Of a stretch of 37,945 nucleotides of DNA, positions 8,768-18,500 are shown piece by piece. How positions within the stretch are numbered: position 1 is the stretch's first letter; each line of letters opens with the position of its first letter. The stretch comes from Acidobacteriota bacterium. Lineage in GTDB: Bacteria > Acidobacteriota > Terriglobia > Terriglobales > Acidobacteriaceae. Location: positions 1 through 37,945 of the forward strand of contig JAKAQS010000008.1 of NCBI GenBank assembly GCA_021819585.1, read 5' to 3'. Position numbers and translations under genes: made by a program. The notes beneath the pieces are model-generated. The model was not told the DNA's origin. It did not search any database and saw only the letters and a program-made list of their open reading frames with translations.

Positions 8768-9547
8768 ATGCGCGCCCTGGTAATCTCTGATATTCATGGC
8801 AATCTGCATGCCCTGGAGGCGGTGCTCCAGGCCGCGCGGAGTTGCAGCGGGCGAGGATTCGATGAGCTTTGGAACCTTGGCGATGCGGTGGGCTACGGGG
8901 CGCGACCCAATGAGGTCATTGACCTGCTTCGTTCCACCGAGGCCAAGCGCATCCTGCATGTGCGCGGCAACCATGATCGTGTCTGCTGCGGCCTGAGCAG
9001 TTCGCAAGGATTCAACCCAGTGGCTGCTCTGGCCGCAGGCTGGACCCGGCAGCATCTGCGCCCGGAGAACCGGGAGTGGCTGCGGGCTCTGCCCATGGGG
9101 CCGATTCAGGCAAGCAACAGGGCGCTCTGCGCGCATGGCTCGCCTTTGCATGAGGACCAGTACATCGCGTCGATGCGAGATGCCTGGATTCCTCTGCAGC
9201 GTATGCCGCTCGAGCTTGCATTCTTTGGCCATACGCACCTGCAGGGAGCTTTCTCCCGCCGTGGCGAGTTTTGGTCAGAAGACCATCCTGAATATCCATC
9301 GGATGCCAGGGAACAGTTGCAGCAGTTCACCCTCCCGGTGCCGAGCGGCGCGCGCTACCTGATCAATCCAGGCGGAGTGGGGCAACCGCGCGATGGCGAC
9401 TGGAGAGCGGCGTTTGCCATCTACGACCAGAGCAACGAACAGGTCACCTTCTTCCGCACTCCTTACGACCTCGCAGCGGCCCAGGCGGCGATCCGGGAGG
9501 CCGGCCTGCCGGAGCGGCTGGCCTCTCGCCTGAGTGCCGGCAAATAG
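8768..9547 (+). CDS. Metallophosphoesterase family protein (YfcE/calcineurin-like)
   Basis: 'ALVISDIHGNLHALEAVL', 'LWNLGDAVGYG', 'HVRGNHDR', 'FFGHTH', 'LINPGGVGQPRDGD'. Confidence 0.9.
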   Translation: MRALVISDIHGNLHALEAVLQAARSCSGRGFDELWNLGDAVGYGARPNEVIDLLRSTEAKRILHVRGNHDRVCCGLSSSQGFNPVAALAAGWTRQHLRPENREWLRALPMGPIQASNRALCAHGSPLHEDQYIASMRDAWIPLQRMPLELAFFGHTHLQGAFSRRGEFWSEDHPEYPSDAREQLQQFTLPVPSGARYLINPGGVGQPRDGDWRAAFAIYDQSNEQVTFFRTPYDLAAAQAAIREAGLPERLASRLSAGK

Positions 9548-9615
9548 GACATCTCGCGAGTTCCTCCATCTCCGGCTGCCCGTTCGCGCGGCCGAAGCCC
9601 GGAGGGGAAGATGCT

Positions 9616-10239
9616 CTATCGCTCGTACTCTACAAACAGATCGGGAAACTGCGTCTTCAATGCCTCGATCTTCGGGATGTCACAGACCTGGATGTAAGGA
9701 TTGTGTGGATTCTTCATCGCGTAGTCCTGGTGATACTCTTCGCCGCGATAGAAGACGGAGAGCGGAACGATCTGGGTAACGATCGGCCCGGCAAAGACCT
9801 GTGCGGCATCGAGCTGTTGCACATAGGCTTGAGCGATCGCCCGCTGCTGCTCACTGGTGTGGAAGATTGCGGAACGATAGCTCGCGCCCACATCCGCGCC
9901 CTGGCGATTGAGCTGCGTGGGATCATGCACTACGGAGAAGAAGACACGCAACAGTGTGCCGTAACTCACCGCGGAGGGATCGTACAGGATCTCAATGGCC
10001 TCAGCGTGTCCGGTCCGCTGGCTGCAAACATCGCGGTAGTTGGCTGTGGCCGCGGAGCCCCCGCAGTAGCCAACTGTGGTCTCGACAACTCCCCGCACTC
10101 GTTGAAAGACGGACTGCACTCCCCAGAAACATCCTCCGGCAAAAACGGCTCTCTCCCGAGAGCCCGGGGAGTATCGGCCGTCAGGAGGCTGGAGATCTTG
10201 AAGAGGAGCGGGGATCGTCTGCTTGGGATGGGTGGCCAT
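9616..10239 (-). CDS. msrA: Peptide-methionine (S)-S-oxide reductase
   Basis: 'AVFAGGCFWGVQSVFQRVRGVVETTVGYCGG', 'GHAEAIEILYDP', 'FYRGEEYHQDYAMKNPHNPYI'. Confidence 0.95.
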   Translation of the reverse strand: MATHPKQTIPAPLQDLQPPDGRYSPGSRERAVFAGGCFWGVQSVFQRVRGVVETTVGYCGGSAATANYRDVCSQRTGHAEAIEILYDPSAVSYGTLLRVFFSVVHDPTQLNRQGADVGASYRSAIFHTSEQQRAIAQAYVQQLDAAQVFAGPIVTQIVPLSVFYRGEEYHQDYAMKNPHNPYIQVCDIPKIEALKTQFPDLFVEYER

Positions 10240-10304
10240 GAGAGTAGAACCTCCGGTGTTGTGGCCTCCGCGTTGCGCGCGGGGTCGTGAGGATGAGTCG
10301 CTTG

Positions 10305-10377
10305 AAGGAAAATCTTTTCCTTTCTGCACGGAAGAACGGGACGCGATCCATCGATCAGACTAGGAAATTTTTTTCCT
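10305..10377. promoter_or_regulatory. Repeated AGGAAA..TTTCCT palindromes upstream of msrA
   Basis: AAGGAAAA-TC-TTTTCCTT (10305-10322) and AGGAAA-TTTT-TTTCCT (10362-10377); half-match at 10390-10396. Confidence 0.4.
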
Positions 10378-10575
10378 TCAGCTCGTGATAGGAAAACTCT
10401 TTCTCTTCCGCGTGCAGAGGTTCGACGGCGATGATGCGAACTGCGGGCGCAAACTGACGAAAGGCCAGCAATGACGCAGGTTGCAACGAGTGAACCACGC
10501 GAGTTAACTCCCCCTAAAGCCTCACTTTAGGTGTTAGAGATCGCTAATGGAACAAGGTGACTCTACAACATTTTT

Positions 10576-10628
10576 GTGGTTACTTCGTTCTCGAATGATG
10601 GATTACCTTCGTTCGATTTAGTAACCAC
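10576..10628. repeat. 9-bp inverted repeat flanking a 35-bp AT-richer core with internal direct repeat
   Basis: GTGGTTACT (10576-10584) / AGTAACCAC (10620-10628); CTTCGTTC twice inside (10583-10590, 10607-10614). Confidence 0.5.
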
Positions 10629-10807
10629 TGTGTTCAAAATTCGCCTGAAGAGTTCGCAGCGAGATCGATGCGGTTTATCAGCAGGCGTTCGTATGGAGAG
10701 ATCTTCCGGCGCGGACCTGCAAGCTCGTGGTTGCGGGAGGGCGCTCGGAGATTTTGCGGCGCCACAGAAAGATCGGGAATCCGCAGGCCCGCCTCCGCGC
10801 GAGGTCT

Positions 10808-11173
10808 CTAGCCGGGAGGCCATCCCATCTCTCTTCCGCCGAGCAGATGCAGATGCAGGTGATCGACGCTCTGGCCGCCGTCCGGGCCGGTGTTGATCAC
10901 CAGCCGGAAGCCGCCGCCGCCGGGATGCACGCTGAGGCCTTGCTGCTGTGCCACCACGCAGGCTGCGGAGAGAAGCTGACCCAGCAGAGGGGACTCTCCG
11001 GCGGTGCAGTGCGTCAGAGATCCGAAGTGCTGTTTGGGAATCAACAGGATATGCACAGGCGCTTGTGGATGAATGTCCGGAAAGGCCAGTACATCGCTGG
11101 TCTCATAGAGACGCTTCACCGGGATGGCGCCACTTGCGATCTTGCAGAAGAGGCAATCAAAGTCGGTAGCCAT
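10808..11173 (-). CDS. HIT family (histidine triad) protein
   Basis: 'CLFCKIASGAIPVKRLYETSDVLAFPDIHPQAPVHILLIPKQH' and 'GGQSVDHLHLHLLGGREMGWPPG' (HxHxH). Confidence 0.95.
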   Translation of the reverse strand: MATDFDCLFCKIASGAIPVKRLYETSDVLAFPDIHPQAPVHILLIPKQHFGSLTHCTAGESPLLGQLLSAACVVAQQQGLSVHPGGGGFRLVINTGPDGGQSVDHLHLHLLGGREMGWPPG

Positions 11174-11353
11174 GGGTGCATCTTAAACCCAGCCGCGGGA
11201 AGGTGATCAAGAGTCTGCGAAGCTCGAACCCGTGAGGGGCTGATTGGACGGCAAAGTTTCTGGCCAAGGGTTTCGCGGCCCATGGCGCACCACTGCCGGC
11301 ACTCTCCCTTTGCCGCGTTTGGCGCGTTGGGCCGGCGCTGTTTCACGAAGCTC

Positions 11354-12724
11354 TTAGCGTTTGAAGTAGCGGGGCTTCCGGGGTGGCGCCCAGGGATTGT
11401 ACGCTTGGGCGAAAGCAGCGCGATACCCGATCGAGGGGTGGGAGTAGGTCCAAAAAACGTAGAGCGGGTTAGGGTTGGGATCGGCGAGAGATGTTTTGCC
11501 CAGGACGTCGAAGGCGTTTCTGGCGGTTGTCTGGGGATCGGCGACCAGGCCGTGGATGGCCTCTTCCCCGTAGACGTCGGCGGCGTGTTCATGCCTGCGG
11601 CTATAGGAGTTTTCAATGGGCTCCAGCAACGTTCCAAAGAGGGAAAAGGCCAGCAGCAGAACAGCCAGCGCTGCCCAGTCGTTCTGCGAATGCACGCCCC
11701 ATCTGGAACCAAACTTCTTGATGGACCACTGCACAAAGAGATAGCCGAGATAGAACGTCGCCAGAAGGATGGCCAGGGTAAAGAGGATGGTGTTGCGAAT
11801 ATGATGCAAAACGTAGTGGCCGGACTCATGGCCAAAGACGAAGACGATCTCATCCGGGGTCATGTGCGCGATGGTGGTGTCCCACACCACCACTCGCTTG
11901 CTGGCTCCGAAGCCTTCCACGTCGGCGTTAAGGGTGGAGAGCTTGGCGCTGGCCTTCATCAGGAACATCCGTTGCGGGGGGATGTTCATATGACCCTTCC
12001 GCACAACTTGTTCCAGACGAGCGACCAGAGCGGGGTTGGTCTTCTCCAGTGGCTGGTACTGGAAGAACATCGGTTCCATGTAAGGCGCCACGAAGATGCC
12101 GAAGAACAGAATTGGGATTGAGACACACCAGAAGACGAGCCACCACATCCGCTCCAGCTTGCGGATGATCCAAAACAGGAGCATGACCAGCAGACCGCCA
12201 ATTCCCCAAGCAAGCGCAAAGACCTTGATCTGGTCCCAGAACCAACTGGGCCAGCCCTGCACCGACAGGCCATAGCGCAGTGAGAGGTGGTGACCGTAGA
12301 GATCCAGCGGGAGATCCAGCAACGTTGTCGCCAGAAGGAACAGGAAGAGAAAGGCGTAGCCCTGTGCCCAGCGGTTGGAGCTGATCTGGAGGGATCTGTC
12401 ACGCATCCAGGCGATGGCGCCGAAGCTGAGGAGAAGAACAAGGCACAGGATGTCCCAGGCCTCCCCGCCAAAGTGCAGCAACTCGCCGACGCTGCTGAGA
12501 TGCTGTGCCTTGGCCAACTCCGCCGGAGCCAGTGAATACTGCGCAGTGTTGCCGTGGCGCGGAGCCGCGGCCAACTCCTGTCTGGCTGCAAGATCGGCCG
12601 CGTGCTCGGCCCTGGTCTGGCCGGCGCAACCGGTCAGGAACAAGACAAGGGCGCAGAGCAGAACAAGGAGTGAGAAAAGAGGGGCAGAAGACGGGTTCGA
12701 ATGCATCCAGCGCATCTCAGGCAT
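11354..12724 (-). CDS. M48 family metalloprotease (Ste24/CAAX-protease-like)
   Basis: 'NADVEGFGASKRVVVWDTTIAHMTPDEIVFVFGHESGHYVLHH' (HExxH); N-terminal hydrophobic stretch with 'LTGCAGQ'. Confidence 0.9.
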   Translation of the reverse strand: MPEMRWMHSNPSSAPLFSLLVLLCALVLFLTGCAGQTRAEHAADLAARQELAAAPRHGNTAQYSLAPAELAKAQHLSSVGELLHFGGEAWDILCLVLLLSFGAIAWMRDRSLQISSNRWAQGYAFLFLFLLATTLLDLPLDLYGHHLSLRYGLSVQGWPSWFWDQIKVFALAWGIGGLLVMLLFWIIRKLERMWWLVFWCVSIPILFFGIFVAPYMEPMFFQYQPLEKTNPALVARLEQVVRKGHMNIPPQRMFLMKASAKLSTLNADVEGFGASKRVVVWDTTIAHMTPDEIVFVFGHESGHYVLHHIRNTILFTLAILLATFYLGYLFVQWSIKKFGSRWGVHSQNDWAALAVLLLAFSLFGTLLEPIENSYSRRHEHAADVYGEEAIHGLVADPQTTARNAFDVLGKTSLADPNPNPLYVFWTYSHPSIGYRAAFAQAYNPWAPPRKPRYFKR

Positions 12725-12725
12725 C

Positions 12726-13457
12726 CTAATTCAAACGAACCAGATAGGGAACAACGTGCGGGAACGGCCGGCCGATCCACTCCATGATCGCCACCGCCTC
12801 GGCGTGGCCGGGATGGGCCGGATGGATGCGCACCCAGTAGCCGGTGGCTCCGGCGAACTCGATGACCTGGGATCCGGCGTAGCGGCGCAGCAGCGCTCTC
12901 TTCAGGTCGAGCGCATCCTTCCTGGTGGGGAAGGCGCCGGTTTGTACGCACCAGCTGGACACAGTTCTTGGCGAAGTGTTCAGGTATGCCTCCACCCGGA
13001 CCTTGGCCACGCCCATGCGATAGAGATCGATCTTCTTGGCGGCTCTCTCGGAAAGGTCGATGATACGGCCGTGCGCGAAAGGCCCGCGGTCGGTGATGCG
13101 CACCAGCACGGACTTGTTGTTGGCAAGGTTGGTCACCCGAACGATGGTCTCCAGCGGCAGAGTCTTGTGGGCCGCGGTCATTCCGGCGCCATCGTAGTAG
13201 GAGCCGTCGGCGGCGCGATGTCCGCTGGGAGCGTACCAACTGGCCATGCCGGTCTCCACAAACTCCGGCCGCCCCTTGGGTGCAGGAATCGGAGCCCGGT
13301 CAGAGCGCGCAGCGTTGCTCGGCTGGCTGCCCAGCGTTGGGGGGGGCGGCGCGTAGGGCTGTTGCTGGCGGTGATGGCAGCCACTGGAGAGCAGCATCAG
13401 CAGGCCGGCAGCGGCCCAGCCGGCCAAGGCCGGCTTTGGCCGCTCACCCCGCCTCAT
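12726..13457 (-). CDS. rlpA: RlpA-like septal ring lipoprotein with DPBB and SPOR-like C-terminus
   Basis: 'ETGMASWYAPSGHRAADGSYYDGAGMTAAHKTLPLETIVRVTNLANNKSVLVRITDRGPF...RIIDLSERAAKKIDL'; lipobox 'LLSSGC'; ORF extends to 13616, start chosen by signal peptide. Confidence 0.85.
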   Translation of the reverse strand: MRRGERPKPALAGWAAAGLLMLLSSGCHHRQQQPYAPPPPTLGSQPSNAARSDRAPIPAPKGRPEFVETGMASWYAPSGHRAADGSYYDGAGMTAAHKTLPLETIVRVTNLANNKSVLVRITDRGPFAHGRIIDLSERAAKKIDLYRMGVAKVRVEAYLNTSPRTVSSWCVQTGAFPTRKDALDLKRALLRRYAGSQVIEFAGATGYWVRIHPAHPGHAEAVAIMEWIGRPFPHVVPYLVRLN

Positions 13458-13713
13458 GGGCCGGCGGCGAGCGGAGATGCTTGCTCTCTGGCCATCCGGC
13501 AGGCCGGCCATCGATGGGCTCCCTTTGCTCAACATCCAACTTTCATGATTCGTGGCGACGGTCCCCGCCGTCAACGCTGTAGCCTGCGGCGTGTGCCTAG
13601 CTGGATACCTTTGCATCCGGATCCTGCCAGGCCACTCCTGGAACCGAGTCCCGTCTTCGGCACTCTCGGGCCTTCCCCAGCGTCTGGGCGTCAGGGAAAG
13701 AACGCGACGCGCA

Positions 13714-13749
13714 GACGGAAGTTCCTCTTTTCAAAGAGGAGCTTCCGTC
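13714..13749. terminator. Long hairpin between TonB-dependent receptor and rlpA genes
   Basis: GACGGAAG-t-TCCTCTTT-tc-AAAGAGGA-g-CTTCCGTC: 16 paired positions plus one T/G position. Confidence 0.5.
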
Positions 13750-13797
13750 CAACGCCAACAAAAAACTTCATCCGGAGCTGCTTCTGCGGAAGTTGGG

Positions 13798-16700
13798 CTA
13801 GAACGTGATGTGCAAGTCCATGGACATCATGCGCTGGCTGCCAATGGTGCCCGTCACCGAGCCCAACTGGGCGTTGTTGTTCGCACAACCGCTGGGAGTA
13901 ACCTCTGTGGCGGCCGAGCAGCCGTAGACGCCCAACGGAAGCGTCAAGGGGACTGTGGTAGCCCGGCCCGAAGTGCCGCCCGTGTAGGGCTTCTCGTACA
14001 GGTTGTCCCCTGCGGAGCCGCCTCCGGCAGGACCCGCTCCTGTAACCGTCGATCCCTGGTCCGCCTGGCTGGTGACGATCAAGCCGTAGTCTTCATAGCC
14101 GTTCTCACAGTCAAAGGCGGCCCCGGTATTTTGCGGGCCGGTGAGATAGCCGTTGGCACACGAGCCGTGCTGCCCGATGGTCGCCGAGTCCTGCGGTACG
14201 TCCATGCTGGTGGTGTTGGTGATGTTATAGACATTGAAGGAGTACAGCATATCGACTCTTCCTTTGATATGAAACTCCTTGCGCAGGGAGAGATCCAGGC
14301 TGCGCTGCGCTCCCTGGCGGAAGATGTTGCGCTGATCTCCAGGAGCGAAGGCAGTTTCATAGACGTCGACTGGATCCGTTGGTGCGCCTGCGGAGGCTGG
14401 AGGGACTCCGCCCTGGCCCGGCGCCAGGTACTCCACCGCAATCTGAGTGGGATCGAGCGCCGGCATATACTCCCCGCCCACGCCGCGGTACCGGCCGGAG
14501 CGGCCCGTCAAGGCGGAGCGATGATTGGCGGGATCGGCAATCGAGAGGATTGGATTGATGAGGGTGGGGAAGTAGCCGAGCTGCGCGCTGGCCACCGCTC
14601 CGTTGTACTCGTAGAGAGAGTATGGCTCGCCGCTTTGCAGAACGGTCATGCCGGTCAGGGTCCAGTCATTGGTCAGAATCGCCATCCGCGAGTGCTCCGG
14701 GGCGGCGTTGGGAAGCACAACCTGGAAGTTCGCAGTGAAGTCATGGGTGCGGTCGAAGTCCGACGATGCGTAGGACTGCTTCAGATCGTTGGGATTGTCT
14801 CCGGTAAAGAACAGGCCGATATCGCTCTGTTCATCCAGCGCGTGGCTCCACGTATAGCTGGCGCCGACCTGGAAGGAATGCGACAATCGCTTCTCCAGAT
14901 GAGTGTTCAGCGCATTGTAGGAGGAGTTGCCCACCGTCTTGTACATCGCGGAGTAGGGGCTGTAGCCGACGTAAGGAGCGCGGAAGTCGGAGTTTCCGCC
15001 ATCGTAGGTGGACCATGGCTCAGAGGCGATAGGGCATGGGTCACCGTACGCTCCGCAGCTCGTATTTCCGTTTGTCACGTCATAGCCGTAGCTGTAAATC
15101 TCTCCGCTGGAGTGCGCATCCTTGCCGAGAATCATCGCCGGGCTGCCCGGGGTCGCCACTTGCGGCATATTGAACGGAAGTGGAATCACTGAATGCCTGC
15201 CCAGATTGCCGGCGTAGCCGATTGTGACCGCCAGATCATTCCTCGGCTGCCACTGGATGTTCAGCGTGTAGTTCATCGTATAGGGCAGAACATTGTTCTT
15301 GTCATAGGATCCGATGTATAGAGGGGTCTCGGAGCACTCATTTTCGAAGTTGCCTACGCCGCCGCAGTTGAGGCCGAACGCAGCGGTGCTGCCCGTCATG
15401 TAGTTGAGCTGATTCTGCAGCGCCGTTGTCTCGACCGCAGGATTCTCGCTGGGCGCGGGAGGCGTGGTGCTGCTGGTGAGCAGGGCAGCTGAACCCAGAG
15501 GGTTCGCGATCGACGTCCCGGTGCCGGTCACGGCGCTCACCAGCGGAGCCTCCTGCGTCACGCCGAAGGGTCCACCCACTCCACCACCCGCCGGCGGGGA
15601 GAGATAGGCGAACAGTTCGCCGCGGTCGTAATAGATACCCGCTCCACCGTTGATCACGAACTTGCCCCCGTCCCGCTTGGGTGACCAGGCGAAGCCGACA
15701 CGTGGGGAGATGCCCCACTGTCGCCCGGTGAGGGTGGAGGCGCTGGTTCCCGGCGTGCGCGCCGTTGGATTGTTGCCTGCTACCACCAGGCCGTCGTTGA
15801 TCACCGTGAAACCACTGCCGCCCACCGCGGGATCCGTGCCGGTCACGTCATACGTGGTCGGATCGAAGTTGAAAAAGTTGCCATACTTCTCCGTCATGCC
15901 GCCGTGATAATCCCAGCGTACGCCCGCGGTGATGCTCAGGTTGGAGAGCGCTTGCCACTTGTCCTGAAGGTAGAAGGCGCCCTCATTGGTGCGGTAGTAA
16001 CGATCGGCGAGATTCTTTCCGTTGGAAGAGAGTGTCTCCAGCACGCTGGATGAATGCACGTTTCCTTCCAGAAGCTGCGTGAGGTCGGTGACGTCCTCCG
16101 TAATCAGGCCGTTGCGGTTGTTTTCAATGTTCAATTGCGTATAGCTGTATCCGCCGCCAACCATCAGGGTGTGGTTGCCCAGGATGAGGATCGCGTTGCT
16201 CGACGGATTGATCCGGTTCTGGTAATAGCCGGTGTTCACAAAGCTGCTGTTGGGGCCCACGCGGAGGTTGGGCGTACCCGACTCGTTCACGGCGAATCTC
16301 GATATGTTGAAGCTGGGAAGAAGGCCAGGCTGACCCGGGACATCGTCGGTGATGCCGAAGGTAGGACCGGCATTTGCGCCCGTCGCATTGTTGACCACCG
16401 TCTGGTTGTAGGTGGTATAGGTGCCCATGCGATCCCAGCCGACGCGCTGCTCCCAGTTCAGCCGCGGCCCCAGTTGGATGGTGTTATCCAGCGCGGCCAC
16501 CTGAGCATGGTTCTCTGTGACGGAGGGAAATCCTCCCACCTCTGAGGTAAAGCCGTAGGGCATGGTGACCGGGTCAGTCTGATAGTAGTATTTGAAGCTC
16601 AACCGGTCGGTTTGGGTAACGTCGTAGTCCAGGTCGCCCGTCGCCTGATCTCCTTTGAACAACGAAGTGCCTTGTAGCGTGACGTTGGGAACATCATAAG

Positions 16701-18006
16701 CGAAGGGCGCCGAGGTTTGAGCGTAGGGAATCAGATACTGCCCGTTGGGCAGGGTGGCGTTGAACAGCGCCTGAGCGACCCCGGAGGGATCCAGGGTAAT
16801 CGCGTTTGTTTTGCCGGAGTATCCCTGGTAAAGCGCCTGCAGACACGCGCTGGTGCGGCCGTTGGGGCAGTTGGTGGTATTGAACGCCTGGGGCACGGTC
16901 ATCTGGGCGAGGCCGGTGGCCTGATCCGAGTCATAAAGATGCTGATAGGCCACGAAGAAGAAGAGCTTGTTCTTGATTACCGGCCCGCCCAATGTGCCGC
17001 CAAGGGTCCAGCGATGGAGCAGAGGATTGCGCAAAGACATGGGAAAGGCTCCCACGCCCTGCTCCGCGAGAACGGCATCCTGATTGAAGAAGAACGGAGC
17101 CGAGTTCAGCGCGCTGTTGGAGTAGTTGCTGTACACCTGACCGTGATAGTGATTGGTGCCGGTCTGGGTGTTGACGTCGATCTGCGCTCCACTGGTGGCG
17201 CCCTCCTCTGAGTCGTACATGGAGGCATTGACACGCAACTCCTGAATGAACTCCGGCGGAGGAGCAGGCAGGCTGTTTCCGTTCGAACCATACACCGAAC
17301 TGCCTTCGGTGATTGCTCCGCCGACAGTGTTACCCTCGCCGATGTTGAAGTTGTAGCGCTGCGAGGTGTCGCTGCTGGAGCTCTTGCCGTTGAACAGGTT
17401 GTCAGCGTCCACGCCGTTCACCTGGAAAGTGTTGGATGTGTCGCGCTGTCCGTTGGCCCAGATGGGCTGATTCCCCAAACCGGCGTTGACGCCTTCGCCG
17501 CTCAGAAGCTCGGCGTTCACGCCCGGCGAAAGGATCGCCAGTTGCGTAAAGCTGCCCGTAGCCAGCGGCGTCAAGGCAATCTGCGCCTTATCCAGCGTGT
17601 AACCGTTGGTGGTATCGGTCGCATTCAGCAGGGGATTGGCCGTCACCGTCACCGCGGTTGCAACGTGTCCCACCTTCAGCTTCACCAGCAGGGTCTTGGC
17701 GGTAGCCTCCTGGACCTGGATGCCGGTCAAGTCAGTCGTGTCAAAGCCATCATGCATCGTGGTCACCTCGTAGGTGCCCACCGGCAGGTCGAAGATCTGG
17801 AAGTATCCATTCGCCTGAGTTTTGGTGGTACGGGTCACGCCGATGGCGTGGTCGGTCGCCGTCACCATGGAGCCCGGCACCGCTGCCCCCGAATCGTCCT
17901 CCACCGTTCCGTTCAAAGACCCAAGGGTCTGTTGCGCCTTCGCTACACCAACGCAGGCAAAGAGACCAACAAACAATGCCACTGCAAGAAGCTGAAGCTT
18001 TCGCAT
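13798..18006 (-). CDS. TonB-dependent receptor / carboxypeptidase regulatory-like domain protein (Oar-like)
   Basis: 1402 aa; signal peptide; 'GSLNGTVEDDSGAAVPGSMVTATDHAIGVTRTTKTQANGYFQIFDLPVGTYEVT'; plug-like region and C-terminal beta-barrel ending in 'QRMMSMDLHITF'. Confidence 0.9.
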   Translation of the reverse strand: MRKLQLLAVALFVGLFACVGVAKAQQTLGSLNGTVEDDSGAAVPGSMVTATDHAIGVTRTTKTQANGYFQIFDLPVGTYEVTTMHDGFDTTDLTGIQVQEATAKTLLVKLKVGHVATAVTVTANPLLNATDTTNGYTLDKAQIALTPLATGSFTQLAILSPGVNAELLSGEGVNAGLGNQPIWANGQRDTSNTFQVNGVDADNLFNGKSSSSDTSQRYNFNIGEGNTVGGAITEGSSVYGSNGNSLPAPPPEFIQELRVNASMYDSEEGATSGAQIDVNTQTGTNHYHGQVYSNYSNSALNSAPFFFNQDAVLAEQGVGAFPMSLRNPLLHRWTLGGTLGGPVIKNKLFFFVAYQHLYDSDQATGLAQMTVPQAFNTTNCPNGRTSACLQALYQGYSGKTNAITLDPSGVAQALFNATLPNGQYLIPYAQTSAPFAYDVPNVTLQGTSLFKGDQATGDLDYDVTQTDRLSFKYYYQTDPVTMPYGFTSEVGGFPSVTENHAQVAALDNTIQLGPRLNWEQRVGWDRMGTYTTYNQTVVNNATGANAGPTFGITDDVPGQPGLLPSFNISRFAVNESGTPNLRVGPNSSFVNTGYYQNRINPSSNAILILGNHTLMVGGGYSYTQLNIENNRNGLITEDVTDLTQLLEGNVHSSSVLETLSSNGKNLADRYYRTNEGAFYLQDKWQALSNLSITAGVRWDYHGGMTEKYGNFFNFDPTTYDVTGTDPAVGGSGFTVINDGLVVAGNNPTARTPGTSASTLTGRQWGISPRVGFAWSPKRDGGKFVINGGAGIYYDRGELFAYLSPPAGGGVGGPFGVTQEAPLVSAVTGTGTSIANPLGSAALLTSSTTPPAPSENPAVETTALQNQLNYMTGSTAAFGLNCGGVGNFENECSETPLYIGSYDKNNVLPYTMNYTLNIQWQPRNDLAVTIGYAGNLGRHSVIPLPFNMPQVATPGSPAMILGKDAHSSGEIYSYGYDVTNGNTSCGAYGDPCPIASEPWSTYDGGNSDFRAPYVGYSPYSAMYKTVGNSSYNALNTHLEKRLSHSFQVGASYTWSHALDEQSDIGLFFTGDNPNDLKQSYASSDFDRTHDFTANFQVVLPNAAPEHSRMAILTNDWTLTGMTVLQSGEPYSLYEYNGAVASAQLGYFPTLINPILSIADPANHRSALTGRSGRYRGVGGEYMPALDPTQIAVEYLAPGQGGVPPASAGAPTDPVDVYETAFAPGDQRNIFRQGAQRSLDLSLRKEFHIKGRVDMLYSFNVYNITNTTSMDVPQDSATIGQHGSCANGYLTGPQNTGAAFDCENGYEDYGLIVTSQADQGSTVTGAGPAGGGSAGDNLYEKPYTGGTSGRATTVPLTLPLGVYGCSAATEVTPSGCANNNAQLGSVTGTIGSQRMMSMDLHITF

Positions 18007-18500
18007 AGCTGACTCTCCTCAAAGTGAGTGCGGACAACGGTAACGCAGGCTAGGATGACCATGCCGCATCGCGGCCTGCATGAACATGAACAGGGGCGAC
18101 TCTTGTCTGTTGGTGATGTTCAGCGAATGGACGCTTCCCCCTTCGATCAGAGGCGCATCCCCGCTTACTCAGTACAAGGTCTTTGGATAGTCTGAACATA
18201 CATCATTACAAGCCTGTGAACAAACGAAATCGCCATCTCTGCGGCCGGGGACGCGCTGGAAGCCACGGGGACGAGGAAGAGGCCGGCGCGCCATGTCCGA
18301 ATCGAAGGACAGGCCTCTGGGCAACGGACGCAGGCCGTTGGAAGGTCAGGTTCCACCCCTCGAGAAGACCCTGAAAGAACTCTGCGCCTCGGCTCGAACT
18401 CCAACTGGAGTTGCGGCAGCAAGCGCCTGCAAGGGCCTGATGGACCGGGCGCTGCGCCTTCGCTTCCCGCCATTCTGTAAACTTCAGGATGAGGCTCCTG

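Noticed and set aside
13552-15192. 546-aa plus-strand ORF antisense to the TonB-dependent receptor
   Set aside because: Shadow ORF; no domain recognised and fully antisense to a convincing CDS.
18397-18412. Palindrome AACTCCA-AC-TGGAGTT upstream of obg
   Set aside because: Isolated, no repeated copies seen nearby; too short to support a regulatory claim alone.
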